A DNA stretch of 64,000 nt from contig OZ251222.1 of NCBI GenBank assembly GCA_965240325.2, positions 868,001-932,000 on the forward strand. The letters run 5' to 3'. Below are positions 1 to 9,640 of this stretch, in pieces. The position numbers and the translations under genes were made by a program. The notes under the pieces are model-generated. The model searched no databases and was not told the DNA's origin. It saw only the letters and a program-made list of their open reading frames with translations. Positions within the stretch are counted from its first letter, which is position 1. Each line of letters begins with the position of its first letter. The stretch is from Rebecca billardiae RCC1528. Taxonomy: Eukaryota; Haptophyta.

Positions 1-1482
1 CGCAGGGCGGTGAGCGGCGCGCGCGTCATCGCGTGCAACGCCGCCTCAGACGCCTGCCTCCTCGAGATCAGCGAGCCCATCCCGCCCGAGTTCAACGTCT
101 TCTACAACGGGTGGGACGCTCGGCGCAACAGCTCGGCGCCGGCAGCCACGACCGGTCTGCACCATCCGAGCGGCGATGTGATGAAGGTCTCGCACGACTG
201 GGACCCGCCGACGCTCTCGGGGGAGTTCCTGCGCGTGATGGACTGGGACGTGGGCACGACCGAGCCCGGCTCGTCCGGCTCCGCGCTCTTCGACCCCGAG
301 CAGCGCGTGATTGGCCAGCTGTACGGCGGGATGGCGGCGTGCGGCAACGACGCGCACGACGACTACGGCGCCATGGCGGCGAGCTTCCCGACGCTCCGTG
401 CCGCGCTCGCGCCGGACGGCAGCGAGTACGCCGATGGGCACTTTGCTCGGAGCATCCGCATCTCACTGGACGACGACGTGCACGTCTGCACGGCGCACGC
501 GGCCGAGGCGCGCATCAGCGTCGAGGTCGCGCTCGACGCGGACGTTGCGCAGGGCACCACGCTGCATGCTCGGATGCCAGTGGGCGGCGCAGCAGGCGAC
601 GTGGGCACCGACGCCGCGCAGCCGCCGCGCGTCGCGCTGCTTCCGAGCGCGTGGATCGGCGCGCCGGGCAGCGGTCGGCGCGAGCTCGTGCTTAGCGGGC
701 TCGACCAGGCCGCCGCCGGCGTGCACGAGGTGGAGGTGGTCGTCAGCACAGCCGATGCCAATCTCACGGCAGCCGCTGATCTCGATGTGACGATTTGGCA
801 CCGCCCGCCAGGCGCGCCGGTGCACGTGTCGCCAAGCGACGGCGCCGACGCGTTGACGCAGGCACCCATCCTGGCGTGGGCGGCCGTCCCCGGCGCGCAC
901 GCGTACGAGCTCGAGGTCGCCGCGTCGCAGCTCTTCGCCGACGGGCAGCTGCTGTGGGCTGAGCGCACAAGCGGCACCTCCGCGCAGCTGCCTGATGCCG
1001 TGTTCGGGGCGGCCAAGCGCTTCTACTGGCGCGTGCGCGCAATCAACGTGTGCGGCGAGGGCGCGGCGACGAGGCCCAGCGCATTCAGCGCGCTGAGTGG
1101 CAGCACGGTGCGCGTGAGCATCACGCCAGACAACTGGCCCGCTGAGACCTCCTGGGAGCTGCGACAGGGCGGCAAGCTCGTCGCAAACGGTGGCGCCGGG
1201 GTGCGTGACGTGATCGTTCGCCGCAGCGCTTCATGCTTCACGTTCGTCATCCGCGACGCGTTTCGAGACGGGATCTGCTGCACGCACGGGCGCGGTAGCT
1301 ACCAGGTGCGGTACGATGGCGCGCTCGTCGGCAACGGCGCCGAGTTTGGCGAGCAGGAGAAGCTCTCTTGGTGCGTGGCTGGAGACGGCGCACTGAAGGG
1401 CGTGCGTGGCCGCGATGACGACCGGTGGTCGAGCGCGCCGCCATCACTCCCCGAGGTGAGGACAAAGATCGGACGGCGGTGA
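1..1482 (+). CDS. Lysyl-endopeptidase-like serine protease, 5' truncated, with C-terminal FnIII-like region
   Basis: The frame is open from the window edge, so the start and the catalytic His lie upstream. What remains shows the C-terminal half of a chymotrypsin-fold protease of the lysyl endopeptidase type. SDACLLEI supplies the likely catalytic Asp (codon at about 49), followed by FNVFYNGWD and HHPSGD, and GSSGSALFD supplies the nucleophilic Ser (codon at about 274), followed by RVIGQLYGG. Downstream, about residues 265-365 resemble a fibronectin type III-like sandwich (APVHVSPSDGA ... FYWRVRAINVCG), and the last 120 residues form a Cys-containing module (CFTFVIRDAFRDGICC). The arrangement suggests a secreted multidomain protease. 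The family call rests on the Asp and Ser motifs; cleavage specificity cannot be judged from the fragment. The gene converges on the sialyltransferase gene. Confidence 0.82.
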   Translation, partial: RRAVSGARVIACNAASDACLLEISEPIPPEFNVFYNGWDARRNSSAPAATTGLHHPSGDVMKVSHDWDPPTLSGEFLRVMDWDVGTTEPGSSGSALFDPEQRVIGQLYGGMAACGNDAHDDYGAMAASFPTLRAALAPDGSEYADGHFARSIRISLDDDVHVCTAHAAEARISVEVALDADVAQGTTLHARMPVGGAAGDVGTDAAQPPRVALLPSAWIGAPGSGRRELVLSGLDQAAAGVHEVEVVVSTADANLTAAADLDVTIWHRPPGAPVHVSPSDGADALTQAPILAWAAVPGAHAYELEVAASQLFADGQLLWAERTSGTSAQLPDAVFGAAKRFYWRVRAINVCGEGAATRPSAFSALSGSTVRVSITPDNWPAETSWELRQGGKLVANGGAGVRDVIVRRSASCFTFVIRDAFRDGICCTHGRGSYQVRYDGALVGNGAEFGEQEKLSWCVAGDGALKGVRGRDDDRWSSAPPSLPEVRTKIGRR

Positions 1483-1620
1483 CGTACCGTAGCATACGAC
1501 GTTACTATTGCTGTATCTTGATACCATCACTCATCACGAATCATCAGCTATGCATACGACATTTCTATACGCGATTTATTCAGATTCTATATGCTGCTCG
1601 CCGGCCGCCCTGAGGGCAGG

Positions 1621-2850
1621 CTACTCCTCAGACTCAGGGTCCGAGTGCACTGGTTGGTCAGTCCAGTAGGTGAGGTCGACTCCGCTCCCCGGTCCCGCCC
1701 AGCGCGAGAGCGTGCGCGCCTCGAGACCAAAGTCGTGATGAGCGTACGACCACGGGCGGTGCGAGTCTGTGACGCGCGCGTCGACGGTTTCGTTCTCCCA
1801 GTAATGATATGGCGTCCGCATGGCGAGATCGCCCTCGCCGCCGCTGAGCTTGTGCACGTCCTCATCGCGCAGCAAGAAGCCAAAGGCATCTACTGACCTG
1901 CAGTTCACCAGCGCGTGCGTGAGCGCTTCGACGCCGAACGTGGGCTCGAACGGCTTCAAGCCGCGCGCGTGGATCGAGTCGATGACGTCGGCCTCGTCGA
2001 AGAGCGCGTTGACGCACGCTTTGCGGAAGTCGGAGCCGCCCTTGGCCACGCGCGCGCCCTTGGGCAGCGTGGACTCCAGCAGTCGAACATCCACCGTCCC
2101 GCCACCGCTCACGAGCACCGCGCCACCTACGTCGGCGCCACCGGGGAAGGCGTCGACGGGGAAGTCACTGGGATCGTCCGATCGGCCACGCCGAGTGTGC
2201 TCCCAGTCCCGAGCCCGCTTCGTCCACTCCATGCTGCTCGGCACATTGGCAAACCTCACGTCGGTTCGTGCGCCGACCATCCGCTCCCAGCCCGTGGTCG
2301 GGCACTTATTCACGCGGAAGACGACATCGGCCGCGTCGATCTGCGGCCCCCGCGGAACCTCGGCGAGGATGCCGCTCCCGCCAACAACAGCGCACTTCCC
2401 CAGGAGCGCGCCATCGGCCGCGAGCCCGAGCAGCTGTGGCACGCCTGAGAGCTGCCGGCAGTGTGAGCGCAGCGTGTGGTTGGCGAGCAGCTGCGCCATC
2501 GTCACGCCTGTCGGCCGGTACCAGAGCGCCATCTGGAAGGCGTTGCCGCGTACGACGTTCCAATCGAACGTGGCGTGCGCGCCTCGGCTCGGCAACGCCT
2601 GCTCCTGCGTGCTCGGCGCTGCGATCGGCGCCAGCGCCGGCTCTGGCGGCGACTCCGGCCCATCCTGCGCCGAGGGCTCGTCCAAGCCGTCAGCCTGCGC
2701 ATCCGTGGCGGGCTCATCAGCGTCTGCTTCCTCTTCACGGATCATGCGCAGCACAAAGCGCGTATAGCACACGCCCCAGATGAGCAGAAAGAGGAACGCG
2801 AAGCACACATAGGTGGGCTTTCGCCTGCGCGCGCGCGAGAGCGCCGCCAT
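1621..2850 (-). CDS. Sialyltransferase family GT29, type II Golgi membrane protein
   Basis: Single-exon gene of 409 aa starting at the ATG at 2850. A basic N-terminus is followed by one membrane span (about residues 13-34), an acidic proline-rich stem (38-90) and a GT29 catalytic domain. The conserved sialyl motifs are visible in order: L motif from about 151 (KCAVVGGSGIL ... DVVFRVNK), S motif at about 302-324 (PTFGVEALTHALVNCRSVDAFGF), motif III HYWEN at 349-353 and VS motif HDFGLE at 372-377 with the catalytic-type His and Glu. All four key motifs are present, so the protein is expected to be active, transferring sialic acid or a related nonulosonate from its CMP donor in the Golgi. Acceptor and linkage cannot be read from sequence. 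It is divergent from the gene at 3021. Confidence 0.9.
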   Translation of the reverse strand: MAALSRARRRKPTYVCFAFLFLLIWGVCYTRFVLRMIREEEADADEPATDAQADGLDEPSAQDGPESPPEPALAPIAAPSTQEQALPSRGAHATFDWNVVRGNAFQMALWYRPTGVTMAQLLANHTLRSHCRQLSGVPQLLGLAADGALLGKCAVVGGSGILAEVPRGPQIDAADVVFRVNKCPTTGWERMVGARTDVRFANVPSSMEWTKRARDWEHTRRGRSDDPSDFPVDAFPGGADVGGAVLVSGGGTVDVRLLESTLPKGARVAKGGSDFRKACVNALFDEADVIDSIHARGLKPFEPTFGVEALTHALVNCRSVDAFGFLLRDEDVHKLSGGEGDLAMRTPYHYWENETVDARVTDSHRPWSYAHHDFGLEARTLSRWAGPGSGVDLTYWTDQPVHSDPESEE

Positions 2851-3020
2851 CGTGAAAAACGCGCGGCGCCTCCGCCCGCGGGCGGGCGCCGGAGAGTCTG
2901 AAATCCACGTGGTCCCGATCTGGAGCAGTGGGAGATCGCGGAGTCACAGGCAACCCAACAGCCTCTGGAGCTCATCAAAGACAACAATTACTGCAGGACT
3001 GCTGCATCGTGGCCGTCGAC
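2851..3020. promoter_or_regulatory. Shared divergent promoter interval
   Basis: The 170 bases between the sialyltransferase ATG (2850, minus) and the ATG at 3021 (plus) must hold both 5' leaders and promoters. No TATA-like element stands out. The assignment rests only on gene arrangement. Confidence 0.35.
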
Positions 3021-3788
3021 ATGACGAACCGGGGCGCCAGCGTGCGCCGCATGGCGCTCCTGCTTGCCGTCGTTCTCGTGAGCGGCGGATGGGCCACCTC
3101 GCCCCCGTCGCCCCCCTCCGAGACGTCCGAGGTTTCAGCCGAGGCGCCGGAGAAGCCCAAGCTCGACGACCGTGATCCAGCCGAGGTGGCGTCGGAAGCC
3201 GTGGAGGCCGCGAACGCGGCTGCCGAGGAGGTCGCCGCCCACGAGGAGCCCGCGAAGAAGGAGGCAGCGCCGCGCGACGTGTTCACCGGCCACCCAGTCG
3301 ACGGCTCCAAGCGCTACGCCAAGGAGAAGAGCGGCACCGCGTCGATGCAGTGGGTGATCACCAAGTCGATGCGCCGCGAGCTGAGCGGCCTCGGGTACAC
3401 CGGCGACGAGGTGGAAAACCTCGACCCGCAGCGCGCGGCGCAGATCATCAAGCTCAAAATCCAGCGCCCGACGCGCGGGATGCCCGACCGCTGGCGTAAG
3501 GACTACAACACCTCGCCCGTGCTCACGCTGCTGCGCAACGCCAAGGCGGCCGGGGTGCCAGTGCTGCTCGCCGCGCTCGCCATCTGGGGCGTGAGCATGA
3601 TGGGCGGAGGTGGGGGCGCGCCCGCCGCCAGCTCGCGCGCGCACATGTCGCGCGTTGTGGAGCCTTCGGACGTCGACAAGTTCGTCCCCGCGCCCGACCG
3701 GCTGTGGCTCGACGTGCAGATCGATCGGATCGAGTGGTGGTGGCGCCAGCGCGCCGCGGCTCGCCGCCGATCAGCTGCCAAGAAGTGA
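3021..3788 (+). CDS. Secretory-pathway protein with signal peptide, conserved GMPDRW motif and C-terminal membrane span
   Basis: 255 aa from the ATG at 3021; the frame is open upstream only through a GTG, so ATG is preferred. Residues 1-25 look like a signal peptide (RRMALLLAVVLVSGGWA). An acidic/alanine-rich linker follows (about 35-85). The central part contains SMRRELSGLGYTGDEV, then LDPQRAAQIIKLKIQRP and RGMPDRWRKD. The pattern (L-GY-x-EV ... P-AA-II ... RP-GMP-W) reads like a conserved small domain but I cannot name it. A hydrophobic segment (VPVLLAALAIWGVSMM) lies at about 173-188, followed by a Trp- and Arg-rich tail (IEWWWRQRAAARRR). It is probably a type I membrane protein of the ER, Golgi or plastid envelope; function is not recognised. 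Confidence 0.7.
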   Translation: MTNRGASVRRMALLLAVVLVSGGWATSPPSPPSETSEVSAEAPEKPKLDDRDPAEVASEAVEAANAAAEEVAAHEEPAKKEAAPRDVFTGHPVDGSKRYAKEKSGTASMQWVITKSMRRELSGLGYTGDEVENLDPQRAAQIIKLKIQRPTRGMPDRWRKDYNTSPVLTLLRNAKAAGVPVLLAALAIWGVSMMGGGGGAPAASSRAHMSRVVEPSDVDKFVPAPDRLWLDVQIDRIEWWWRQRAAARRRSAAKK

Positions 3789-4602
3789 CCTTGACATGCT
3801 TCAGGTCAGGTACACGTGCCCCTGGCGACATGCCCATGCGAATCTGCGAGACCGTGCTCCGCCCAACCGACGCCCGTTGCTCTCTCGCTACGACTGTAAG
3901 CTGCCCACAATGTGCGTCCGCATTCGGTCAGCAGTCTGACGATGCAGTGCCAGTGGCCCATCTCGGAGCTAAGCCGCAGTATTAACTCCGATATATTTGA
4001 CAGAGAGGGATTCATCAGTGTCCTGTAGACCTGGACTCACTCACTCAGAGCAGGGCGGACACCATACGCCGCGCAGCCGACGCAGGGCCTCTGTCATCTG
4101 GTAGCGGTAATAAGCGGCGCGCACGGGTCTAATATCGTAGTATATAGTTATTGATGTAATTGACTGTCATGCCCGCATCGGACGGCATCGGTGCCACGAC
4201 CGGACGACTCTACACTCACTCACAGCAGACTACAGTCTATACTGCTGACTGAGACTGCGCTGACGACTCCGATAAATAATCAAATGTACGTAATAATCGG
4301 CACCGCGCGAGCATCCCGCGTCCCGGACTCTGCGCCACTCCGAGTTGTCAGTCGACTGACGCGTGACTCGCCACTCGGTCTCGGTGTATTCGGACTTCGG
4401 TGACATTACAAGTTGTAGTTTGATACAAGGACTAGAGAGTAGCTTAAGGCCGTGAGTAGTCCTGAGACACTAGTCTGTAACTAAGGAGAGCAGAATCTGC
4501 AGAATACGACGACGCGCTAGTCACGGTAGCTGCTACATACGGACGTACGGTAACGGTGAAGCCGTGTGAGTGACTGAGCACAGCGGTATACTCAGTAGCT
4601 TA

Positions 4603-4643
<41 letters not shown>

Positions 4644-4813
4644 ATCTATATGTGTGTAATATATGCGCGCAGGCTGCGTACGGTACGTCGCCGACGCCGT
4701 GGACTGAGTGGTGAGTGGACCGGTGGAGAAGCGTCACTAGCTAACTACAGTACTACTGTTACGGTTAGCAGTGACGCTGCCACTGCACGTCGCATCGTGC
4801 GTTGCGCAGCACA
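3789..4813. other. Intergenic spacer, no gene seen
   Basis: This is a lower-GC spacer between the 3' ends of two convergent genes. Apart from a CTAT microsatellite near 4603 there is only low-complexity sequence rich in short gac/gtac/acg words. No open frame here has coding character. Confidence 0.6.
4603..4643. repeat. (CTAT)n microsatellite, about 10 units
   Basis: About ten consecutive CTAT units are seen directly, ending in ATCATCTATATG. It lies in the spacer downstream of two convergent genes. Confidence 0.95.
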
Positions 4814-6092
4814 TCAGCTCGCGCGGCGCGGCGGGGGCGGCCCGCGGTGATGGTCGGCGCGGGGCCCGTGGTTGTTGATGATCATCGGTGGCGAATTCGC
4901 CTCGTCAATCACCTGCTTGGCCTGTCCCCACAGAATCATGGACACGCGGCCCGGGTCGCCGTGCCGCTCTGGCGGGAGTGCGTTCACGCCGTGCTTCCAC
5001 TTGATCTGCGCAGGGTTGCGCGTGAGGGCAGGCGGGCAAGTCGCGTGAGCGGGGTGGACGCGCGGCAGGAGGCCCAGCTGGGCCGCTGGGCCGCCGGTCC
5101 GACGCAGCCGCGGGCCCCGCGCGCACATTCACGTCCCGGCCGAAGGCATACAGCGAGCCGTTCGGGCACGGCAGGTAGACGGTCGTGCCCGTCTCCGCGT
5201 GCAGGAACGCGAGCTCGCGCTCGGCGCCGAAGCTGATGCCGATGGTCAGGTTCTGCGTCTTGGCGCGCTCGGGGTTGAACGCCGCCGAGTCGTGGTGGAA
5301 CGGCTTCCAGTCGCTGCCGTCCACGTACCAGTTGAACCTCGTCGCCTTCGGGTTGGGCTCGACGCCAAAGTAGTCCGCCATCGCGGTGAGGACGGACGTG
5401 AACTCCGGGTTGCGCCGGCCGAGCGCGCGCGTGATGAGGTGGCAGCCCTCGTGCCACGGCATCCACTCGGTGCGCTCGCCACGCTGCCCGCGCGCGGCGA
5501 GCTCGGCGTGCTCCGCGCGCGCCTCCGCCACCAGCCGCTCGTACACGGAGAGGTCGTCGGCGGCACAGTAGAAGTTGGGCACGATGATCACGTCGTCGTG
5601 CTTCATCGGCAGTGGGTACGGTCCGCGGGGCGGGCCGACGCGGATGCGCAGGTCGGGGCGGATGAGCGTGCTCGCGGGGTCGAACGACTCGGTGTTGCGC
5701 CCCTTGCGCGACGGGGCGGGCTTCTTGCCGCCGCGCGGGTCATCGTCGTGAGGCTTGGCCTTGGGCACCGGCTGCGGGCCGCGCGCGTCCGCGCGGCGGT
5801 TGTACTCGTCGTCGAAGCGGCGCTCGCGGGGAGGGGGGGCTCCGAAGCGGCGGCTGTCGCGCTCGCCGAGGCGCGCACGCAGGTCGTTCGGCGGCGGGCC
5901 ACTGTACCGCTGCCGCTGAGCGGAGCGCGAGCGCGAGCGCGAGCGACGCGGCGAGCGAGAGCGGGAGCGAGAGCGTGACCGTGATCGTGAGCGCCGACCG
6001 TGGCCTGCGTGCCGTCCGCCCCTTCCGCCCCAGTACGCGTCCATGTCGTCGTCCAGCGAGCCACGATCGCCGCGTCGATGCTCGCGCCCCAT
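4814..6092 (-). CDS. 2OG-Fe(II) dioxygenase (AlkB-like fold) with N-terminal SR-rich domain
   Basis: Two exons, 6092-5127 and 5005-4814, giving 385 aa. Exon 1 opens with an ATG at 6092 and an arginine/serine dipeptide domain (about residues 33-57), followed by a charged linker and the oxygenase domain. FHHDSAAFNP gives the iron-binding HxD (H266, D268). The distal His (H327, in KWKHGVNALP) and the 2-oxoglutarate-binding Arg (R342, in GRVSMILWG) lie in exon 2, so the catalytic set is complete only after removing the 121-nt intron (5006-5126; donor GTGCGC, acceptor GCGCAG, phase 0). SR domains usually direct proteins to nuclear speckles and RNA-processing complexes, so an RNA or RNP substrate is likely; that is inference. 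The open frame continues past 6092 into antisense of the ABCF gene, which was not used. Confidence 0.85.
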
Positions 6093-6265
6093 GCTCCCAG
6101 CCGTGCGATGCGCGTGTGCGTGGACTCCCTCGCGTGGCACACGAGCCGCCCTCGGTCGGCGCGCCCGCTGGAGCTCGACCAAACGGTCTTCGCTGGAGTG
6201 GTGTAGCACCCGCGTCCCGCACGGCAATGATGACAGCGCGTGCCAGGCTGAGGTGTCCGGGCGTG
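6093..6265. promoter_or_regulatory. Head-to-head promoter interval, dioxygenase / ABCF
   Basis: 173 bases separate the two ATGs. The arrangement implies a shared bidirectional promoter for a putative RNA-processing enzyme and a translation-associated ATPase. No sequence element was recognised. Confidence 0.35.
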
Positions 6266-8684
6266 ATGTCGGACAAGTCCGCCGCGGCGAAGGCTGGGAA
6301 GGCGTCGAAGAAGGCGGAGAAGGCGGCGGCGGAGGCCGCGCGCAAAGCCGAGCGTGATCGCATGATGATGCTTCCCGACGGCAGTGACGGCGATGGCGAC
6401 GATGACGACGGTGATGGCGCGGGCGGCCGCGCCGGCGCGGCGGCCCCGAAGCAGCCGTCGAGCACAGACAAGTTTGGCAACACTCTGAGCAAGGCAGAGC
6501 GTGAGAAGTCGGCGAAGGAGGCCGAGCTAGACCGCATGCGAGCCGAGGCCAAAGCGCGCCGCGAGGCCAAAGCGGCCGAGCGCGCCGCCGCTGAGGCGGA
6601 CGGCGGTGGTGATCTCGAGGACCTGAGTGCCAAGCGTGAGGTGGAGGCGGCCGCGCTGCGCGCCAAGGCGGCGGCGGGTGGCAAGCTGAGCAGCAAGGAG
6701 AAGAAGCTGCTGAAGCAGATCGAGACCCGCGAGGCGCTCGCCGAGGCCGAGACCGCCGAGGTCGATGTCGGCCTGAGCGCGTTCTCACTGGCCGTGCGAG
6801 GCGCGAGCGCGGACGACGGCGTGGCCGACGCGGACGCCGTCTCAGCGACGGACATCATCGTGCCTTGCTTCTCGATCACGGCGCCCGCGCGCACGCTCTT
6901 CGCCGACGCGTCGCTGCGGCTGGCCAGTGGCCGGCGGTACGGCCTCCTCGGGCCGAACGGCCACGGCAAGTCGACGCTGCTGCGCTTCCTCGCCGCGCGC
7001 CGGCTCCCCGTGCCACCGGGCGTCGATGTGCTGCACGTCGAGCAGGAGGTGGCGGCCGCCGACACGCCGGTGCACGAGCAGGTGGTCGCGGCGAACGCGA
7101 GGCGCGCGGCGCTGCTTGCGGAGGAGTCCGCGCTCTCGGCGAGCATGGACGCGGCCGAGCTCGCGGACCAGTGGTCCGCCGAGCAGTGGGCGTCCGCCCT
7201 GAAGCGTCTGGAAGAGCTCGGCGCCGAGCTGGACGCTATCGGCGCGGACGCTGCCGAGCCCGAGGCTCGCCGCATCCTCGCCGGGCTGGGCTTCACGCAG
7301 GCGATGCAGGACGCGGGCTCGCGCGCGCTGTCGGGCGGCTGGAGGATGCGCGTCGCGCTCGCGCGCGCTCTCTTTGTCGCGCCCAAGCTGCTGCTCCTCG
7401 TGCGTGCGTGCGCGCGCGCGCGCGCACATGCCCTCTGCACCAAGCTCCGCGCGCACGAGACGCACGCGCACGCGCACGCGCCTCCCGAGCCGTGCGTGCC
7501 CTCGCCGCGCCCGCCTCGCGCAGGACGAGCCGACGAACCACCTCGACCTCGACGCCGTGCTCTGGCTCTCGGACCACCTCGCGCACCGGTGGAAGGGCAC
7601 CGTCCTCGCCGTCTCGCACGACCTCGACTTCCTCTCCGAGGTGTGCACCGACCTTGTGCACCTCGACGCCGCCAAGCTGCATCACTTTGGCGGCTCGATC
7701 GACCGGTTCGGCGAGATGCGGCGGCAGCTCGAGGCGAAGAAGCAGAAGGACTACGCGCTGCAGCAGAAGACGCTGAAGGAGCTCAAGCAGAAGGGCGGCG
7801 GCCTCTCGAACGAGAAGGCCGTCAAGCAGATGCTCAGCAAGCTGCAGATGCCGACTCTGCTCGAGCGGCCTCGCGAGTACCAGGTGAAGTTCGCTCTGCA
7901 GTCGCCCGACGACGGCGACGGCGCTGTCTCGGTGCAGGACGTGCACTTCGGGTACGCGAAGCGCTCGCTCTTCCGCGGTGTGTCCTTCCGCCTGGACGGC
8001 TCCTCGCGCGTCGCGCTCGTCGGCGCGAACGGCTCGGGCAAGACGACGCTCGCGCGGCTGATCGCCGGCGCGCTCGAGCCGAGCGCGGGCGAGGTGGCGC
8101 AAACGCGCCGGCTGCGGCTCGGGCAGTACCACCAGCACTTCGACGAGCTGCTGCCCGCCGGACTCTCGCCGGTCGAGTACCTGCGCTCGGCGTACGAGCT
8201 CGACGAGCAGGAGGCGCGCAAGTCGCTCGGCATGTTCGGGCTCGACGGCGCGCGCCACCTCATCAAGATCGGCGAGCTGAGCGGCGGGCAGAAGGCGCGC
8301 GTCGTGTTTGCGAGCCTCGCGCTCAAGCGGCCACACGTGCTGCTGCTCGACGAGCCCACAAACCACCTCGACCTCGAGTCGGTCGAGGCGCTGATCGACG
8401 GGCTGAAGGCGTTCACGGGCGGCGTGCTGCTCATCTCGCACGACGCACGCCTCATCAGCGCGCTCGAGTGCGAGCTGTGGGTGTGCGGCGAGGGCGAGAC
8501 CGGCGTGCGCGTCGAGCGGCGCGGCTTTGACCGATACCGCTCGGACATCCTCAAGGCGGTGGAGCAGCGCGCGCAGGAGGCGGCGCAGGCCGCGGAGGAG
8601 CGCGCCGCGCGGCAGCGCGCCGCGAGGATGGAGCGCCTCCGGCAGCGCAAGCAGCAGCGCGGGGGCAAGCCGTCGGAGGGCTGA
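6266..8684 (+). CDS. ABCF-family tandem ABC ATPase (GCN20/ABCF type)
   Basis: Two exons, 6266-7399 and 7524-8684, giving 764 aa. The intron (7400-7523, donor GTGCGT, acceptor GCGCAG, phase 0) cuts the first Walker B: exon 1 ends APKLLLL and exon 2 starts DEPTNHLDLD. A lysine/alanine-rich N-terminal extension (about 190 aa, coiled-coil-like) precedes two ATP-binding cassettes: GPNGHGKST, LSGGWRMRVALAR and DEPTNHLDLD in the first; GANGSGKTT, LSGGQKARVVFA and LLLDEPTNHLDLES in the second. No membrane segments are present, as expected for ABCF proteins, which act on ribosomes or in translation initiation and stress signalling. The start at 6266 (MSDKSAAAK) is preferred over two ATGs at 6227 and 6230 in the same frame. 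Confidence 0.92.
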
Positions 8685-9211
8685 TTCTAGCCGGCTGCGC
8701 AGCGTCGAAGGCCATCATCCTCTCGTGAGCCGGTGCGGGTCGGCACTGCGGGCCGCTCGGGCTGGCAATGTGGCAGCTCGGTCTCGGCTCAGCTGATGTC
8801 GTCATTTGCGCCCGGCGGCGGGGGTCGTCGTATACGGCGTGCGCTGCCTAAACGACGTATAGCGGTACCTAAGTTACGACTGACATGATCCTACGACATC
8901 ACTCATCAGCACAGCACTCAGCAGCGGCGAAGTATTAGCTTATAGCAGTATACTCTCGAGAATCATCCGATGGCATACTTGATTGCCACATCTGGTACGA
9001 CACCAGTGACACATCTGGTACACTGACAGTCCGCGGACTCGGGGCGCACTCTGCTGCAGTCTCGGGCACGCGTGACGGGCGACTGCCCTCGCCTGCACTG
9101 GCCTTGTATCGCGGCTGGCCCCTCCCATGTATCGCCGCCCGGGAGCTGATACCCGCCGCGCCGTCAGTGCTGGTCGGCGTATCTGCGCAGGGGTCGGGCT
9201 GCCCGCAACTC
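8685..9211. other. Intergenic spacer, no gene seen
   Basis: This spacer lies between the 3' ends of two convergent genes. It contains a short direct repeat of CACATCTGGTAC near 8988 and 9010. Nothing else is supported. Confidence 0.5.
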
Positions 9212-9640
9212 TTATTCGTCCATGGGCTGTGGCGCCGGCTCTCCTACACTGGGCACGTTGGTCGCAGTGGGCGTGTCCACGGCTGACGAGCCCGCGTTCA
9301 GAGCCGGCATCCACACTGCAGCGCTCTCCCTGAGGAACTTCTTCGCGTCCTCGCCGTGCGCCAGATCGCCCTCCACCTCGTCGAGTCGAGCTTCGATGTG
9401 TCGGAGGTGGCTCGCCGTCTGCTGAAGCGATGCATCGGCGCCATCTCCGTCACCAACATCCTGCGCCTCTTGCGCTGCCAACTCGGACGCGGCGGCCTTC
9501 ACGCGCGAATCGCGCTGGGCCAGGGTGTCTTTGAGCAGAGCAATCTTGGAGCGGATCTCGGGGTCGGGCGCGCCGGTCTCCTGCTCGAAGCTGGCCGCTA
9601 TGGATTCCAAATAAGCAATCAGCTGCTCGGCTTCCGCCAT
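9212..9640 (-). CDS. Small acidic coiled-coil protein
   Basis: 142 aa from the ATG at 9640, single exon. It begins MAEAEQLIAYLESIAASFEQE and is helical and heptad-like through about residue 110 (SKIALLKDTLAQRDSRVKAAASELAAQEAQ, then HLRHIEARLDEVEGDL), ending in a proline-rich tail. No signal peptide, membrane span or enzymatic motif is visible. Length and composition fit a small subunit of a coiled-coil complex (tethering, kinetochore or Mediator-like), but no family was recognised. Clean heptads and an ATG in good context make it more credible than antisense frames of similar size. Confidence 0.6.
   Translation of the reverse strand: MAEAEQLIAYLESIAASFEQETGAPDPEIRSKIALLKDTLAQRDSRVKAAASELAAQEAQDVGDGDGADASLQQTASHLRHIEARLDEVEGDLAHGEDAKKFLRESAAVWMPALNAGSSAVDTPTATNVPSVGEPAPQPMDE

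Noticed and set aside
6093-6788. Upstream extension of the SR dioxygenase frame
   Set aside because: It is antisense to the ABCF N-terminus; the ATG at 6092 starts just before the SR domain.
5740-7443. 567-codon minus-strand Ser/Ala-rich frame
   Set aside because: It is a shadow of the ABCF exon 1 codons; low complexity with no domain.
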